Assembly (NCBI RefSeq): GCF_007489275.1
Contig: NZ_VLNR01000021.1
Location: 21,321 to 85,320, forward strand
Direction: 5' to 3'
Source of the DNA: Aquimarina algiphila
GTDB lineage: Bacteria; Bacteroidota; Bacteroidia; Flavobacteriales; Flavobacteriaceae
DNA: 64,000 bases
In this document: positions 54,073 through 62,276 of the stretch, piece by piece
How positions within the stretch are numbered: position 1 is the first letter of the stretch
Layout: each line of letters begins with the position of its first letter
Program-made: the position numbers and the translations under genes
The notes under the pieces: model-generated
Told to the model about the DNA's origin: nothing
Seen by the model: the letters and a program-made list of their open reading frames with translations, nothing else
Database searches by the model: none

Positions 54073-55266
54073 CTATTTCAATTTTATTGATAAAGAATCT
54101 ACTGTGCGCATGAAAATTTGCTTAGCCCATTTTGTAGGTTTGGAATTATCTATTTCAAAGTTACTAAGAAAGCTAACCATAGGTTTTAAGCAATACCTCA
54201 TTTCTTGCCTAGATATTTGAGCTCCTAAGCAGAAATGATTTCCTCCTCCAAAAGCCAGATGTTCATTTGAGTATCTATCTGGAATAATTTCGTCGGGATT
54301 TATAAAAAAATCCGGATCACGATTAGCACTAGCTAAACAAAGATAAATTTTTGATTTGGAAGGTATAATTGTGTCATTATATTCGATTGGTTGTTTATTA
54401 ACTCTTACAGTATATTGTAAAGGAGAAGAAAACCTAAATAATTCTTCAATCAAAAGATTTATTTTTTTTATTTCATTATGTAATACATAGTCTGTTAATT
54501 TTGGATCTCTCAGTATTTGGTATAAAGCCATAGTTAGATTGTCCTTTGAGGTTTCAAAAGCAGCCATTACAGAAATAGACATTATTGAATAAATATCTTC
54601 TTCAGTGTAGTTTAAGTTCAATTGATTCGCAAAAAACCTAATATTTTCTTTATATTCTGAATCATGAAATATGTCTTTACCCCATAAAAACCATGAGTTT
54701 ATTTCTTTGTATATTTGTTTAGGAATGAATATGTCTTGACTTCTGGCAAGCATATTCGAATATTTCTTAACTTTTTCAAAACTTTCAAAATCTTTAATCC
54801 CAAAAAGTTTTTCAGTAACCAAAAAAATAAAATATGCACAATACTCTACTAAATCAAAACTGATTGAATTTTTGTATCGATTATTTAAAGTATTGATAGA
54901 TTCTTTGATAATAATGTTTAAATCAAATTCCTTAAATGATTTACCCATTACTGCTCTTAAACTTTTGTGCTCATCACCATTTAAATACATAGTCCACTTT
55001 TGTGTTCCTTTTGATAAATATGGGCACATATCTGAGTTTTTAAAAATATAAGGCTCTTTAGTTTGTAGATATGTACTTAATTCAGATACTTCAAAATCAT
55101 TCGAGCGAATGATTTCATTTATATCCTTATATCGAAAAAAAATTAATTCGTTGTGCGCACCTTTATGAATTGGATTTTCCTCTCTACATCTTTTTAAATG
55201 CGGGTATGGATTGTCAAAATATCCTTTAGTATATGGGTTCCAAATTATTTTTGATTCTCGATCCAT
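54073..55266 (-). CDS. cytochrome P450 co-encoded with an acyl carrier protein
   Basis: A 397-residue soluble bacterial P450. The heme loop is FGGGNHFCLGAQ with ligand Cys346; the K-helix has ExxR (Glu275, Arg278); helix I has AAFET with the acid-threonine pair Glu238-Thr239 used for oxygen activation; helix C reads GDEHKSLR. These indicate a monooxygenase rather than a peroxygenase. The start overlaps the end of the carrier protein gene by 22 bases, implying translational coupling, so the substrate is probably carrier-bound acyl. Ferredoxin partners are not in the window. Confidence 0.92.
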   Translation of the reverse strand: MDRESKIIWNPYTKGYFDNPYPHLKRCREENPIHKGAHNELIFFRYKDINEIIRSNDFEVSELSTYLQTKEPYIFKNSDMCPYLSKGTQKWTMYLNGDEHKSLRAVMGKSFKEFDLNIIIKESINTLNNRYKNSISFDLVEYCAYFIFLVTEKLFGIKDFESFEKVKKYSNMLARSQDIFIPKQIYKEINSWFLWGKDIFHDSEYKENIRFFANQLNLNYTEEDIYSIMSISVMAAFETSKDNLTMALYQILRDPKLTDYVLHNEIKKINLLIEELFRFSSPLQYTVRVNKQPIEYNDTIIPSKSKIYLCLASANRDPDFFINPDEIIPDRYSNEHLAFGGGNHFCLGAQISRQEMRYCLKPMVSFLSNFEIDNSKPTKWAKQIFMRTVDSLSIKLK

Positions 55267-55475
55267 GTAACAAGTTTATTAATTGTATTGTATTCAGAAA
55301 AGAGAGTTGGATCAATTTCTCCGATATTTAATTTTGACTCTAAATCAAAGGCTAAGGTTAAAACAGATAAGGAATCCATATTAAATTTGGTGAATTCTAT
55401 ATCACATGATATTTCTTCAATAGGTAATTCTGTTTCTTCAGCAATTTTTTCTTGAAGCCATAATTTTGTATTCAT
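55245..55475 (-). CDS. acyl carrier protein
   Basis: A 76-residue, four-helix carrier protein: FNMDSLSVLTLAFDLE carries the attachment Ser35 (DSL motif) for phosphopantetheine. It is strongly acidic, as carriers are, but differs from the housekeeping AcpP, so it is a dedicated carrier. It is first in the operon with P450, MBOAT and SGNH genes; the carrier likely delivers an acyl chain to the P450 and the MBOAT. No adenylating or phosphopantetheinyl transferase gene is seen beside it. Confidence 0.88.
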   Translation of the reverse strand: MNTKLWLQEKIAEETELPIEEISCDIEFTKFNMDSLSVLTLAFDLESKLNIGEIDPTLFSEYNTINKLVTWIENQK

Positions 55476-55681
55476 ATTGCAGTTTAATGTTTTTGATTTG
55501 TTACTATAAGTATTAAAATAACCAATTATAATTTGTCTTATAACAAAGATCGAATAATCTTATTAAATATAAGGGCTGACATATAATTTTGATGAACATT
55601 TTTTTTGGAACCGTATATTCAATACTTTTAAAAGTAACATATATCTGTAGACGAGTTCACAAGGTGTGTTTTAGGATCTAA

Positions 55682-56308
55682 CTATATAGAGAAAGATTGA
55701 TTCTCGAGGTAGGTCAAAGTATTAGTTCCTTCGTTAAAGAGTAAATCCAGAATAGAAAGATTAGGAATAAACCCTTGTTTTTCTGCAAAAACCTGGATGT
55801 AAGATTCTAAAGGATAAGGTTTTTGCTTTTTAGCATTTATAAGCGTTCTTAAATCTATATGTTCTTCAGGGCTTTTGATATATTCACTAGTTTTTGTATA
55901 TGAAATGTCTAGTTGTAAGCAATCATATACTGCCTGCATGCATTCATAATTGAAATCTAAAAGAAACTTTTTTGGTTTTTCGAAAAGATGTACAAATTCA
56001 TCTTCATAATACTCAAAAAAAGGTGATGTTCTATATGCTGTTTCAAGTGATTTCCAATGTAATGACTGCCAGGGGAAATCATTTTCTATACGAACATCTT
56101 TATATAGTTGTCTGCCTTTATTTCCAATATGTTTTATAGGAATACTAAGAAGTAATTTTCCATTAGCACCATAAATATAAGTACGATTACGATAGGTCTG
56201 TTTTTGGTAATTGTCTTCGTTTTCAAAAACAACAGATGTTGCTTTCGCCATTACTACATATTGTGCAATAGTTCCAAAATACATTGGATGTAATAAGGGG
56301 GTATTCAA
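55682..56308 (-). CDS. WbqC-like family protein
   Basis: A 208-residue protein of the WbqC family: PLLHPMYFGTIAQYVVMAK at the start, YIYGANGKLLLSIPIKH, and the W/Y-rich WQSLHWKSLETAYRTSPFFEYYEDEF. The TTG start 56308 includes the conserved LLHP segment, which an ATG start at 56284 would lose. WbqC relatives occur in O-antigen and glycan clusters, but their exact role is open. It follows lepB by 16 bases at the end of the core operon. Confidence 0.78.
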   Translation of the reverse strand: MNTPLLHPMYFGTIAQYVVMAKATSVVFENEDNYQKQTYRNRTYIYGANGKLLLSIPIKHIGNKGRQLYKDVRIENDFPWQSLHWKSLETAYRTSPFFEYYEDEFVHLFEKPKKFLLDFNYECMQAVYDCLQLDISYTKTSEYIKSPEEHIDLRTLINAKKQKPYPLESYIQVFAEKQGFIPNLSILDLLFNEGTNTLTYLENQSFSI

Positions 56309-56324
56309 TTTAATCGACTATGTA

Positions 56325-57893
56325 TTAAGCGCTTTTTTTCTTTTTACGATATTGACCATAAATAATCCATCCAGCTAAAACAATTAAAAAGTACTTAAAA
56401 TAAGAAACTGGATTTCCGCTTCCACCAACGGTGGTAAACATACGTTCCCATCTTATTTTATTAAACAGCCCTTTGGCATTAGTATCCCAACTAAACCATA
56501 CAAATACAGGTTTTCCAACAATATGATTGGCAGGGACATAACCCCATACACGACTGTCTTCACTATTGTGACGATTATCACCCATCATCCAATAATAATC
56601 TTGTTTGAATGTATACGTATCAATAGGTTTTCCATTAAGTAAAACTTGCGTACCATTTACGGTAAGTTTATTATCTATACCCAATTCAGAGCCTTCATAA
56701 ACTTCAATAATTCTTCTATATAATGAAAAACTTTTAAGATCCATTTTAACAGTTTTTCCGGCTTCAGGAATATAAATTGCTCCAAAATTGTCAGAGTTCC
56801 AGTTTACTTTGCCGTTATTAGGAAAAATACTAGGGTCTTTAAGTCCCTTTGGCATTATATTTCTTTCAATACCAGCAACGTTGGGGTGGTTTTTAAATCG
56901 AGTCGCAGCATCAGTAGTCATTCCCTGAGCATTAAATTGAGTATTGTTGTATCCAAACTCATTTGGTTTAATGCGATAACGATCATATAAGTTTGGTAGA
57001 TTGAAATTACTGCCTTTTGTAGTTCCACTATATGAAAACTGCACTTGCGCACGTTCTGGTAGCTTATTCTGCTTTCCATTAATGTATACATATCCATCAA
57101 CTACTGATAAAGAATCTCCAGGAATACCTACACATCTTTTTACATAATTAGATTTCTTATCAATAGGTTTGTAGTAACTTAATTTTGATCGATCTCTAAA
57201 ATATCTAACAGTATCTATTGGCCAACTAAAAACAACAATGTCATTACGTTTGATATTCTGAAATCCGGGTAATCTAAAATATGGATATTGCGGTTTGCTA
57301 GAGTATGATTTTGTTCTTACTAACGGTATTGTGTCATGTACCATAGGAAAAGATACCGCGGTCATAGGTGTTCGTGCACCATAATGAAATTTACTTACAA
57401 ATAAGAAATCCCCAACAAGTAATGTTCTTTCTAAAGAACCTGTAGGGATAGTGTACGGTTGCATAAAATAAGTGTGTACAATAGTTGCAGCAACTACGGC
57501 AAAAAGAATAGAACTTATCCACTCTCCAGCAGCTGTTTTTGGCTTTAAATCACGATTTTCTATATAAGTAACATCAAGCATATAGTTAATGTAATATATA
57601 TAGAACCCTAAAGTAACTACTACAAGAACAGTATCAGTAGTAGAGTTTTTACCAAAACTCCTAATGGTCTCCACCCAGATAACGGGGAGCATGATTACAT
57701 TAATTACAGGAATAAATAATAATATTACCCACCACCAAGGGCGATTTATAATTTTCATTAAAACAACGGCATTATACACCGGGATAATTGCTTCCCATGC
57801 TTTTCGTCCTGCTTTAGTGTATAGTTTCCAGGTTCCTAAGAAATGAATTGCCTGTAATATCAGGAAAAAAATAAACCATTCTGTAAGTATCAT
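56325..57893 (-). CDS. lepB: signal peptidase I, long flavobacterial form
   Basis: A 522-residue S26 protease that cleaves Sec signal peptides on the outer face of the inner membrane. It is nearly twice the E. coli length. Three or four extra N-terminal helices form a DUF5684-like region (WFIFFLILQAIHFLG, WWWVILLFIPVINVIMLPVIW). Catalytic Ser153 is in YTIPTGSLERTL and Lys252 in KRCVGIPGDS; MMGDNRHNSEDSRVWGYVP is the last box. An insertion of about 130 residues separates the second and third boxes. It sits between dapB and the WbqC gene. Confidence 0.93.
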   Translation of the reverse strand: MILTEWFIFFLILQAIHFLGTWKLYTKAGRKAWEAIIPVYNAVVLMKIINRPWWWVILLFIPVINVIMLPVIWVETIRSFGKNSTTDTVLVVVTLGFYIYYINYMLDVTYIENRDLKPKTAAGEWISSILFAVVAATIVHTYFMQPYTIPTGSLERTLLVGDFLFVSKFHYGARTPMTAVSFPMVHDTIPLVRTKSYSSKPQYPYFRLPGFQNIKRNDIVVFSWPIDTVRYFRDRSKLSYYKPIDKKSNYVKRCVGIPGDSLSVVDGYVYINGKQNKLPERAQVQFSYSGTTKGSNFNLPNLYDRYRIKPNEFGYNNTQFNAQGMTTDAATRFKNHPNVAGIERNIMPKGLKDPSIFPNNGKVNWNSDNFGAIYIPEAGKTVKMDLKSFSLYRRIIEVYEGSELGIDNKLTVNGTQVLLNGKPIDTYTFKQDYYWMMGDNRHNSEDSRVWGYVPANHIVGKPVFVWFSWDTNAKGLFNKIRWERMFTTVGGSGNPVSYFKYFLIVLAGWIIYGQYRKKKKSA

Positions 57894-57947
57894 CTTTAAA
57901 TATATTTTTTAGTATAAGTACATCTTATTAACCAAGCGTTACACTTT

Positions 57948-58646
57948 TTATAGCCCTAATACATCTTTCATATTGAAAACTCCTGTTTTATCAATTAACC
58001 ACTCAGCAGCTACAACTGCTCCTAGTGCAAAACCATTTCGATTGTGTGCCGTATGTTTAATCTCGATGTCATCTACTTCTGAAGTGTAGTTGACGGTATG
58101 TGTTCCAGGTACTTTATCAATTCTTTTCGCTATTATAGGGATAATGTTTTTGCCTCCATTATCTAATTGCCATTCAGTTTTATCTGTGTTTTCGATAATA
58201 CCTTCTGCAAGAGTAATAGCAGTACCACTTGGAGCATCTAATTTTTCTGTATGATGGATTTCTTCCATTGCAATATTATAGCCCTCTAGCGGTGCCATCA
58301 TTTTTGCTAACTTTCTATTAAGTTCAAAAAACAAATTAACACCAAGACTATAGTTTGAGGCATAGATAAACCCTCCTTTTTTTTCTTTGCATAGGGCGAC
58401 CATGTCTTCATAATGATCTAACCATCCCGTAGTGCCAGAAACAACAGGTACTCCTGCATTAAAGCAATTCGTTATATTATTCACAGCCGCAGTCGGAATA
58501 CTAAAATCGATGGCTACATCTGCTTCTGAAAGATCATATGTGGTATCTTCTTTGTCTACTTTAAGTATAATAGTATGACCTCTTTCTGTGGCAATTTTTT
58601 CTATTGTTTTCCCCATTTTGCCATATCCCAGCAGCGCAATTTTCAT
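57948..58646 (-). CDS. dapB: 4-hydroxy-tetrahydrodipicolinate reductase
   Basis: The 232-residue enzyme makes tetrahydrodipicolinate for lysine and peptidoglycan. The NAD(P)-binding start is ALLGYGKMGKTIE, VVSGTTGWLDHY follows, and EEIHHTEKLDAPSGTAITLAE holds the substrate-binding and catalytic residues. It is shorter than the E. coli protein (273), as in other Bacteroidota. It lies in the parA-parB-DUF5683-dapB-lepB order. Confidence 0.94.
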   Translation of the reverse strand: MKIALLGYGKMGKTIEKIATERGHTIILKVDKEDTTYDLSEADVAIDFSIPTAAVNNITNCFNAGVPVVSGTTGWLDHYEDMVALCKEKKGGFIYASNYSLGVNLFFELNRKLAKMMAPLEGYNIAMEEIHHTEKLDAPSGTAITLAEGIIENTDKTEWQLDNGGKNIIPIIAKRIDKVPGTHTVNYTSEVDDIEIKHTAHNRNGFALGAVVAAEWLIDKTGVFNMKDVLGL

Positions 58647-58696
58647 ATCTTGGTTGGTGTTATTTTTATGTTTTATAAAAAGGAATCAATCTTTTT

Positions 58697-59287
58697 TTAA
58701 AAACTATAATTGAGTGATACTCCATAATTTGGTCTGGTATCAAACTCATTAAAATTTATTTTTGGTTTGAAAGAAAGATCATCTGTTATATTATATTGTT
58801 GTAAATGTGCAGTTACATTGGCATCTACAATATTTAGGAGATAAATCCCTACAGTAACTAATAATGATAACTCCTTATCACGTCGAAAACGTTCTTGCAA
58901 CGATATTAATTGATCATTGGTTATGTTTGGAAACTCATCATCGGTAAAACCAGCGAGTCTACGTTTAAAAATATCACGAAAGCGATTATAGTTATTATTA
59001 TTGTCAATATAAAAGTATACTCCTGTTCCTAATGCTGCGTATACGATAGGGACTTTCCAGTACTTTCCTGTATATGCTTGGCCTAACCCAGGGAGTACCG
59101 CAGAATAAAAAGCGGCTCTTGCGGGAGCTAAAGGTTCATATGGTCGAATCTTTCTCTCTCTCTTTTTCTTCTTCTTTTTTACAGGCACTTCTTCTGTAGT
59201 AACTTTTAATTCTTCATTTTCTTGAGCAAGAATATGTTGAACAGAAAGTAGTGCAAAAAAGATAATATAAAAGAATTTAATCTTCAC
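58697..59287 (-). CDS. DUF5683 envelope protein
   Basis: A 196-residue protein with a signal peptide (FFYIIFFALLSVQHILAQ), a Lys-rich linker (VPVKKKKKKRERKI), and the DUF5683 segment: PARAAFYSAVLPGLGQAYTGKYWKVPIVYAALG with hydrophobic helices, then FDTRPNYGVSLNYSF. It overlaps the end of parB by 11 bases. Role unknown, but this small membrane protein is a constant neighbour of parAB in flavobacteria. Confidence 0.83.
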   Translation of the reverse strand: MKIKFFYIIFFALLSVQHILAQENEELKVTTEEVPVKKKKKKRERKIRPYEPLAPARAAFYSAVLPGLGQAYTGKYWKVPIVYAALGTGVYFYIDNNNNYNRFRDIFKRRLAGFTDDEFPNITNDQLISLQERFRRDKELSLLVTVGIYLLNIVDANVTAHLQQYNITDDLSFKPKINFNEFDTRPNYGVSLNYSF

Positions 59288-60194
59288 TATTAATAAGTTT
59301 CTTTATGCGTTTAAAATCTTCTTCGGAAGAAAAAGGTATAATTAACTTTCCACTTCCTTTATTGGAAACTTTTACATCAATTTTTGCGCCAAAGTAATCA
59401 GAAAAATCTTTTACTCCTTTTGCAATATGTTTTGGTAATAAATTTGTTGCAGAACTACTATTTGCAGAAGAATTAGTACTATCTGTTTTTTCATTTAGAG
59501 ATCGTACCATTTTTTCCGTATCACGTACAGATAGTGACTTTCCGATGATAGTTTCATAAATATCAAGTTGTTGTTGTTGATCATCAATATTTATGAGTGC
59601 TCGACCATGACCCATAGATATAAATCCGTCTCTCATTCCTGTTTGAACAATAGGATCTAATTTTAGAAGTCTAAGATAATTTGCAATAGTTGACCGTTTT
59701 TTACCCACTCTATCACTCAATTGTTCTTGAGTGAGGCTAATCTCATCTATAAGTCGCTGGTATGAAAGTGCAATTTCGATCGGATCTAAATCCTGGCGTT
59801 GAATATTTTCGACCAATGCCATTGTTAATGATTCCTGATCATTAGCAATACGAATATATGCAGGAATAGACTTTAATCCGGCTAATTTTGAAGCACGAAA
59901 ACGACGCTCTCCACTAACTAGTTGATAATTGTTAAAATCTAATTTACGAACAGTAATAGGTTGAATTACACCGACCTCTTTTATAGAAGTAGCAAGCTCA
60001 CGTAATGTTTCATCATTAAAACTAGTACGAGGTTGAAAAGGGTTAACATCGATACTTTCCAATTCTAACTCGATAATATTACCAACTACTTTATCAGCAC
60101 CTTTATCTTCTACTGATTTTATATCATTATCAGGATCTTTTAACAGAGCTGATAATCCTCTTCCTAATGCTTGTTTTTTGGTTGCCTTCGCCAT
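59277..60194 (-). CDS. parB: chromosome partitioning protein ParB
   Basis: The 305-residue CTPase binds parS and helps segregate the chromosome. It begins KKQALGRGLSALL, has the GERRFRASK (CTP-binding) motif, VENIQRQDLDPIEIALSYQRL, and the parS-binding helix-turn-helix LSDRVGKKRSTIANYLRLLKL, with a C-terminal dimer domain. It lies 6 bases after parA, forming the usual parAB pair. I did not find a parS site (TGTTTCACGTGAAACA type) in the adjacent bases. Confidence 0.95.
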   Translation of the reverse strand: MAKATKKQALGRGLSALLKDPDNDIKSVEDKGADKVVGNIIELELESIDVNPFQPRTSFNDETLRELATSIKEVGVIQPITVRKLDFNNYQLVSGERRFRASKLAGLKSIPAYIRIANDQESLTMALVENIQRQDLDPIEIALSYQRLIDEISLTQEQLSDRVGKKRSTIANYLRLLKLDPIVQTGMRDGFISMGHGRALINIDDQQQQLDIYETIIGKSLSVRDTEKMVRSLNEKTDSTNSSANSSSATNLLPKHIAKGVKDFSDYFGAKIDVKVSNKGSGKLIIPFSSEEDFKRIKKLINSED

Positions 60195-60200
60195 GAATCC

Positions 60201-60965
60201 TTAGCTGTTTTTCTTAATAATTTCCTGTGCCAAACTTAAATAATTACTAGCACCTTTACTAGAAGCATCATAATTAATTATACTTTCACCATAACTGGGT
60301 GCTTCACTCAAACGAATATTTCTCTGAATGATTGTTTTAAATACCATTTCATTAAAATGCTTTTGTACTTCTTCTACTACTTGATTGGATAGCCTTAACC
60401 TAGAATCATACATAGTAAGTAATAGTCCTTCTATATCTAAATTTTGATTATGAACTTTTTGCACACTTTTAATTGTATTCAAAAGCTTGCCCAATCCCTC
60501 TAAAGCAAAATATTCACATTGGATTGGTATCATTACAGAGTCTGCAGCAGTCAATGCATTTAGTGTCAATAAACCTAGAGATGGTGCACAATCAATAAGA
60601 ATATAATCATATTGAGATTTTAATCCTTCAATGGCTTTTTTAAGCATATATTCTCTTGAATCTTTATCTACAAGTTCAATTTCTATGGCTACCAGATCAA
60701 TATGTGCAGGTATGATATGCACATTTGGAGAACTGGTTTCCAAAATTGCTTCTTCTGGTTTGATAGTATGTTCCAGGATTTGATATGTTCCTTTTTCTAT
60801 GGTATCCACATCCAATCCAAGTCCAGAAGTAGCATTCGCTTGGGGATCAGCATCGATTAATAATACTTTTTTCTCTAATACGCCTAGAGAGGCTGCTAAA
60901 TTTACTGAGGTAGTAGTTTTACCTACACCACCTTTTTGATTGGCAATCGCTATAATTTTACCCAT
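60201..60965 (-). CDS. parA: chromosome partitioning ATPase ParA (Soj)
   Basis: A 254-residue ATPase with the deviant Walker A KGGVGKTTTSVNLA, switch region VLLIDADPQANATSGLG and DYILIDCAPSLGLLTLNAL. It moves ParB-bound chromosome origins. Chromosomal size and context (parB, dapB, lepB) argue against a plasmid. It is the first gene of the minus-strand operon. Confidence 0.95.
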   Translation of the reverse strand: MGKIIAIANQKGGVGKTTTSVNLAASLGVLEKKVLLIDADPQANATSGLGLDVDTIEKGTYQILEHTIKPEEAILETSSPNVHIIPAHIDLVAIEIELVDKDSREYMLKKAIEGLKSQYDYILIDCAPSLGLLTLNALTAADSVMIPIQCEYFALEGLGKLLNTIKSVQKVHNQNLDIEGLLLTMYDSRLRLSNQVVEEVQKHFNEMVFKTIIQRNIRLSEAPSYGESIINYDASSKGASNYLSLAQEIIKKNS

Positions 60966-61048
60966 GAGGGGAGGTTTGGATTTAAGAGGTAAAAATACAA
61001 TTTATTATATATTATAAAAATGAAAAATGTTAACAGTAGGATATAAAA

Positions 61049-61076
61049 AAGACCATCCCCCTTTGGAGATGGTCTA
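61049..61076 (-). terminator. terminator of the SDR gene
   Basis: GACCATC (61051-61057) pairs with GATGGTC (61068-61074); on the minus strand the stem is followed by a T run, 28 bases after the SDR stop. Confidence 0.8.
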
Positions 61077-61103
61077 GTGTACTATTTTATTGTTAATAAA
61101 AAC

Positions 61104-61985
61104 TTATTTATTCTTTTTTGAACGTATCATTGCCTCAAGTTGATCCCACATTTCTTCAGGGACCTGTTCAAGAAGATTAAATTGTCCAGCTCCTTTAATC
61201 CATTCTCCGCCATCAATGGTAATTACTTCCCCATTTACATAAGCAGAAAAATCTGACACCAAATATGCAGCAAGGTTAGCAAGTTCTTGATGCTCACCGG
61301 TACGACTTAATGGTACACGTTTTGAAAAATCTAATTTTTCTGCTAAATCTCCAGGAACTAATCTATCCCAAGCTCCTTTTGTAGGGAATGGCCCTGGAGC
61401 AATTGCATTAAAACGCATTCCGTATTTTGCCCACTCCACTGCTAATGATCGTGTCATAGCCAAGACTCCTGCTTTTGCGCTCGCACTTGGCACTACATAA
61501 GCAGAGCCAGTCCATGCATAAGTGGTTACAATATTAAGAACAGTAGTGTTTTTGTATTTGGTATCGATCCAATGTTTTCCAAAAGCTAATGTGCAGTTTT
61601 TGGTTCCCTTAAGCACAATATCAATTATAGTATCAAAAGCATTTGCCGATAGACGTTCTGTGGGAGATATAAAATTACCAGCGGCATTGTTAAGTAAGAT
61701 GTCAATAGAACCAAAAGCTTCAATAGCTTGATCTCGCATTGCTTCAACCTCACTGTAATGACGAACATCACACTGTAAAGGTAAACAAGTACCTCCGGTT
61801 TCAGCTTCGAGTTCTTTAGCTGTATTTTGTAACTTCTCTATGTTACGAGAGGTTATAGCTACTTTTGCTCCAAGTTCAAGAAAATATTTGGTCATTGATT
61901 TCCCTAATCCACTACCACCACCAGTGACTACAATATTTTTACCTTCTAGCGCTCCATCGCGAAGCATTTTGTTTGTATAATTCAT
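61104..61985 (-). CDS. SDR oxidoreductase, 2,4-dienoyl-CoA reductase-like
   Basis: A 293-residue short-chain dehydrogenase with the cofactor motif VVTGGGSGLGKSM and NNAAGNFISPTERLSANA. The usual YxxxK is replaced by SASAK in YVVPSASAKAGV, as in 2,4-dienoyl-CoA reductases (decr type) that use Ser/Lys. Such enzymes remove double bonds during beta-oxidation of unsaturated fatty acids with NADPH. The protein is cytosolic and single; a palindrome lies just upstream of its start. Substrate is inferred from the motif and family similarity. Confidence 0.85.
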   Translation of the reverse strand: MNYTNKMLRDGALEGKNIVVTGGGSGLGKSMTKYFLELGAKVAITSRNIEKLQNTAKELEAETGGTCLPLQCDVRHYSEVEAMRDQAIEAFGSIDILLNNAAGNFISPTERLSANAFDTIIDIVLKGTKNCTLAFGKHWIDTKYKNTTVLNIVTTYAWTGSAYVVPSASAKAGVLAMTRSLAVEWAKYGMRFNAIAPGPFPTKGAWDRLVPGDLAEKLDFSKRVPLSRTGEHQELANLAAYLVSDFSAYVNGEVITIDGGEWIKGAGQFNLLEQVPEEMWDQLEAMIRSKKNK

Positions 61986-62027
61986 AATTTTTGTATCGAT
62001 ATTTTGCTAATATAACAAGTTATAGTT

Positions 62028-62053
62028 AAAAAACTATGCATGCATAGTTTTTT
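62028..62053. promoter_or_regulatory. perfect 26-bp palindrome, putative operator
   Basis: The sequence is a perfect inverted repeat centred between 62040 and 62041 (core ACTATGCATGCATAGT), flanked by A and T runs. It lies 43 bases upstream of the minus-strand SDR start in a divergent region, so no gene ends here to need a terminator. I read it as a possible repressor-binding site for the SDR promoter; a stray terminator is the main alternative. Confidence 0.5.
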
Positions 62054-62276
62054 ATTGCCTGTTTGAGTATTTAACAAAAATACTATTATTTATAAAGCTT
62101 GCAGTGATGTGTAGGTAAAAACATTTATTATTTGCAATTGTGCAACTTTCTATAAGGAGTGAAAATATATATGTTGATTAACAGAAGTAAATAACTTTTA
62201 CCTATTTTTATAATGTGCTATCAACCAGTTTATTTGGAGAAAGAAATTATATTTTAAGTATCATAAGGAAAACAAA

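Noticed and set aside
60966..61103. parS site near parAB
   Set aside because: I looked for a TGTTTCACGTGAAACA-like palindrome around parA and parB and saw none; the only hairpin here is the SDR terminator.
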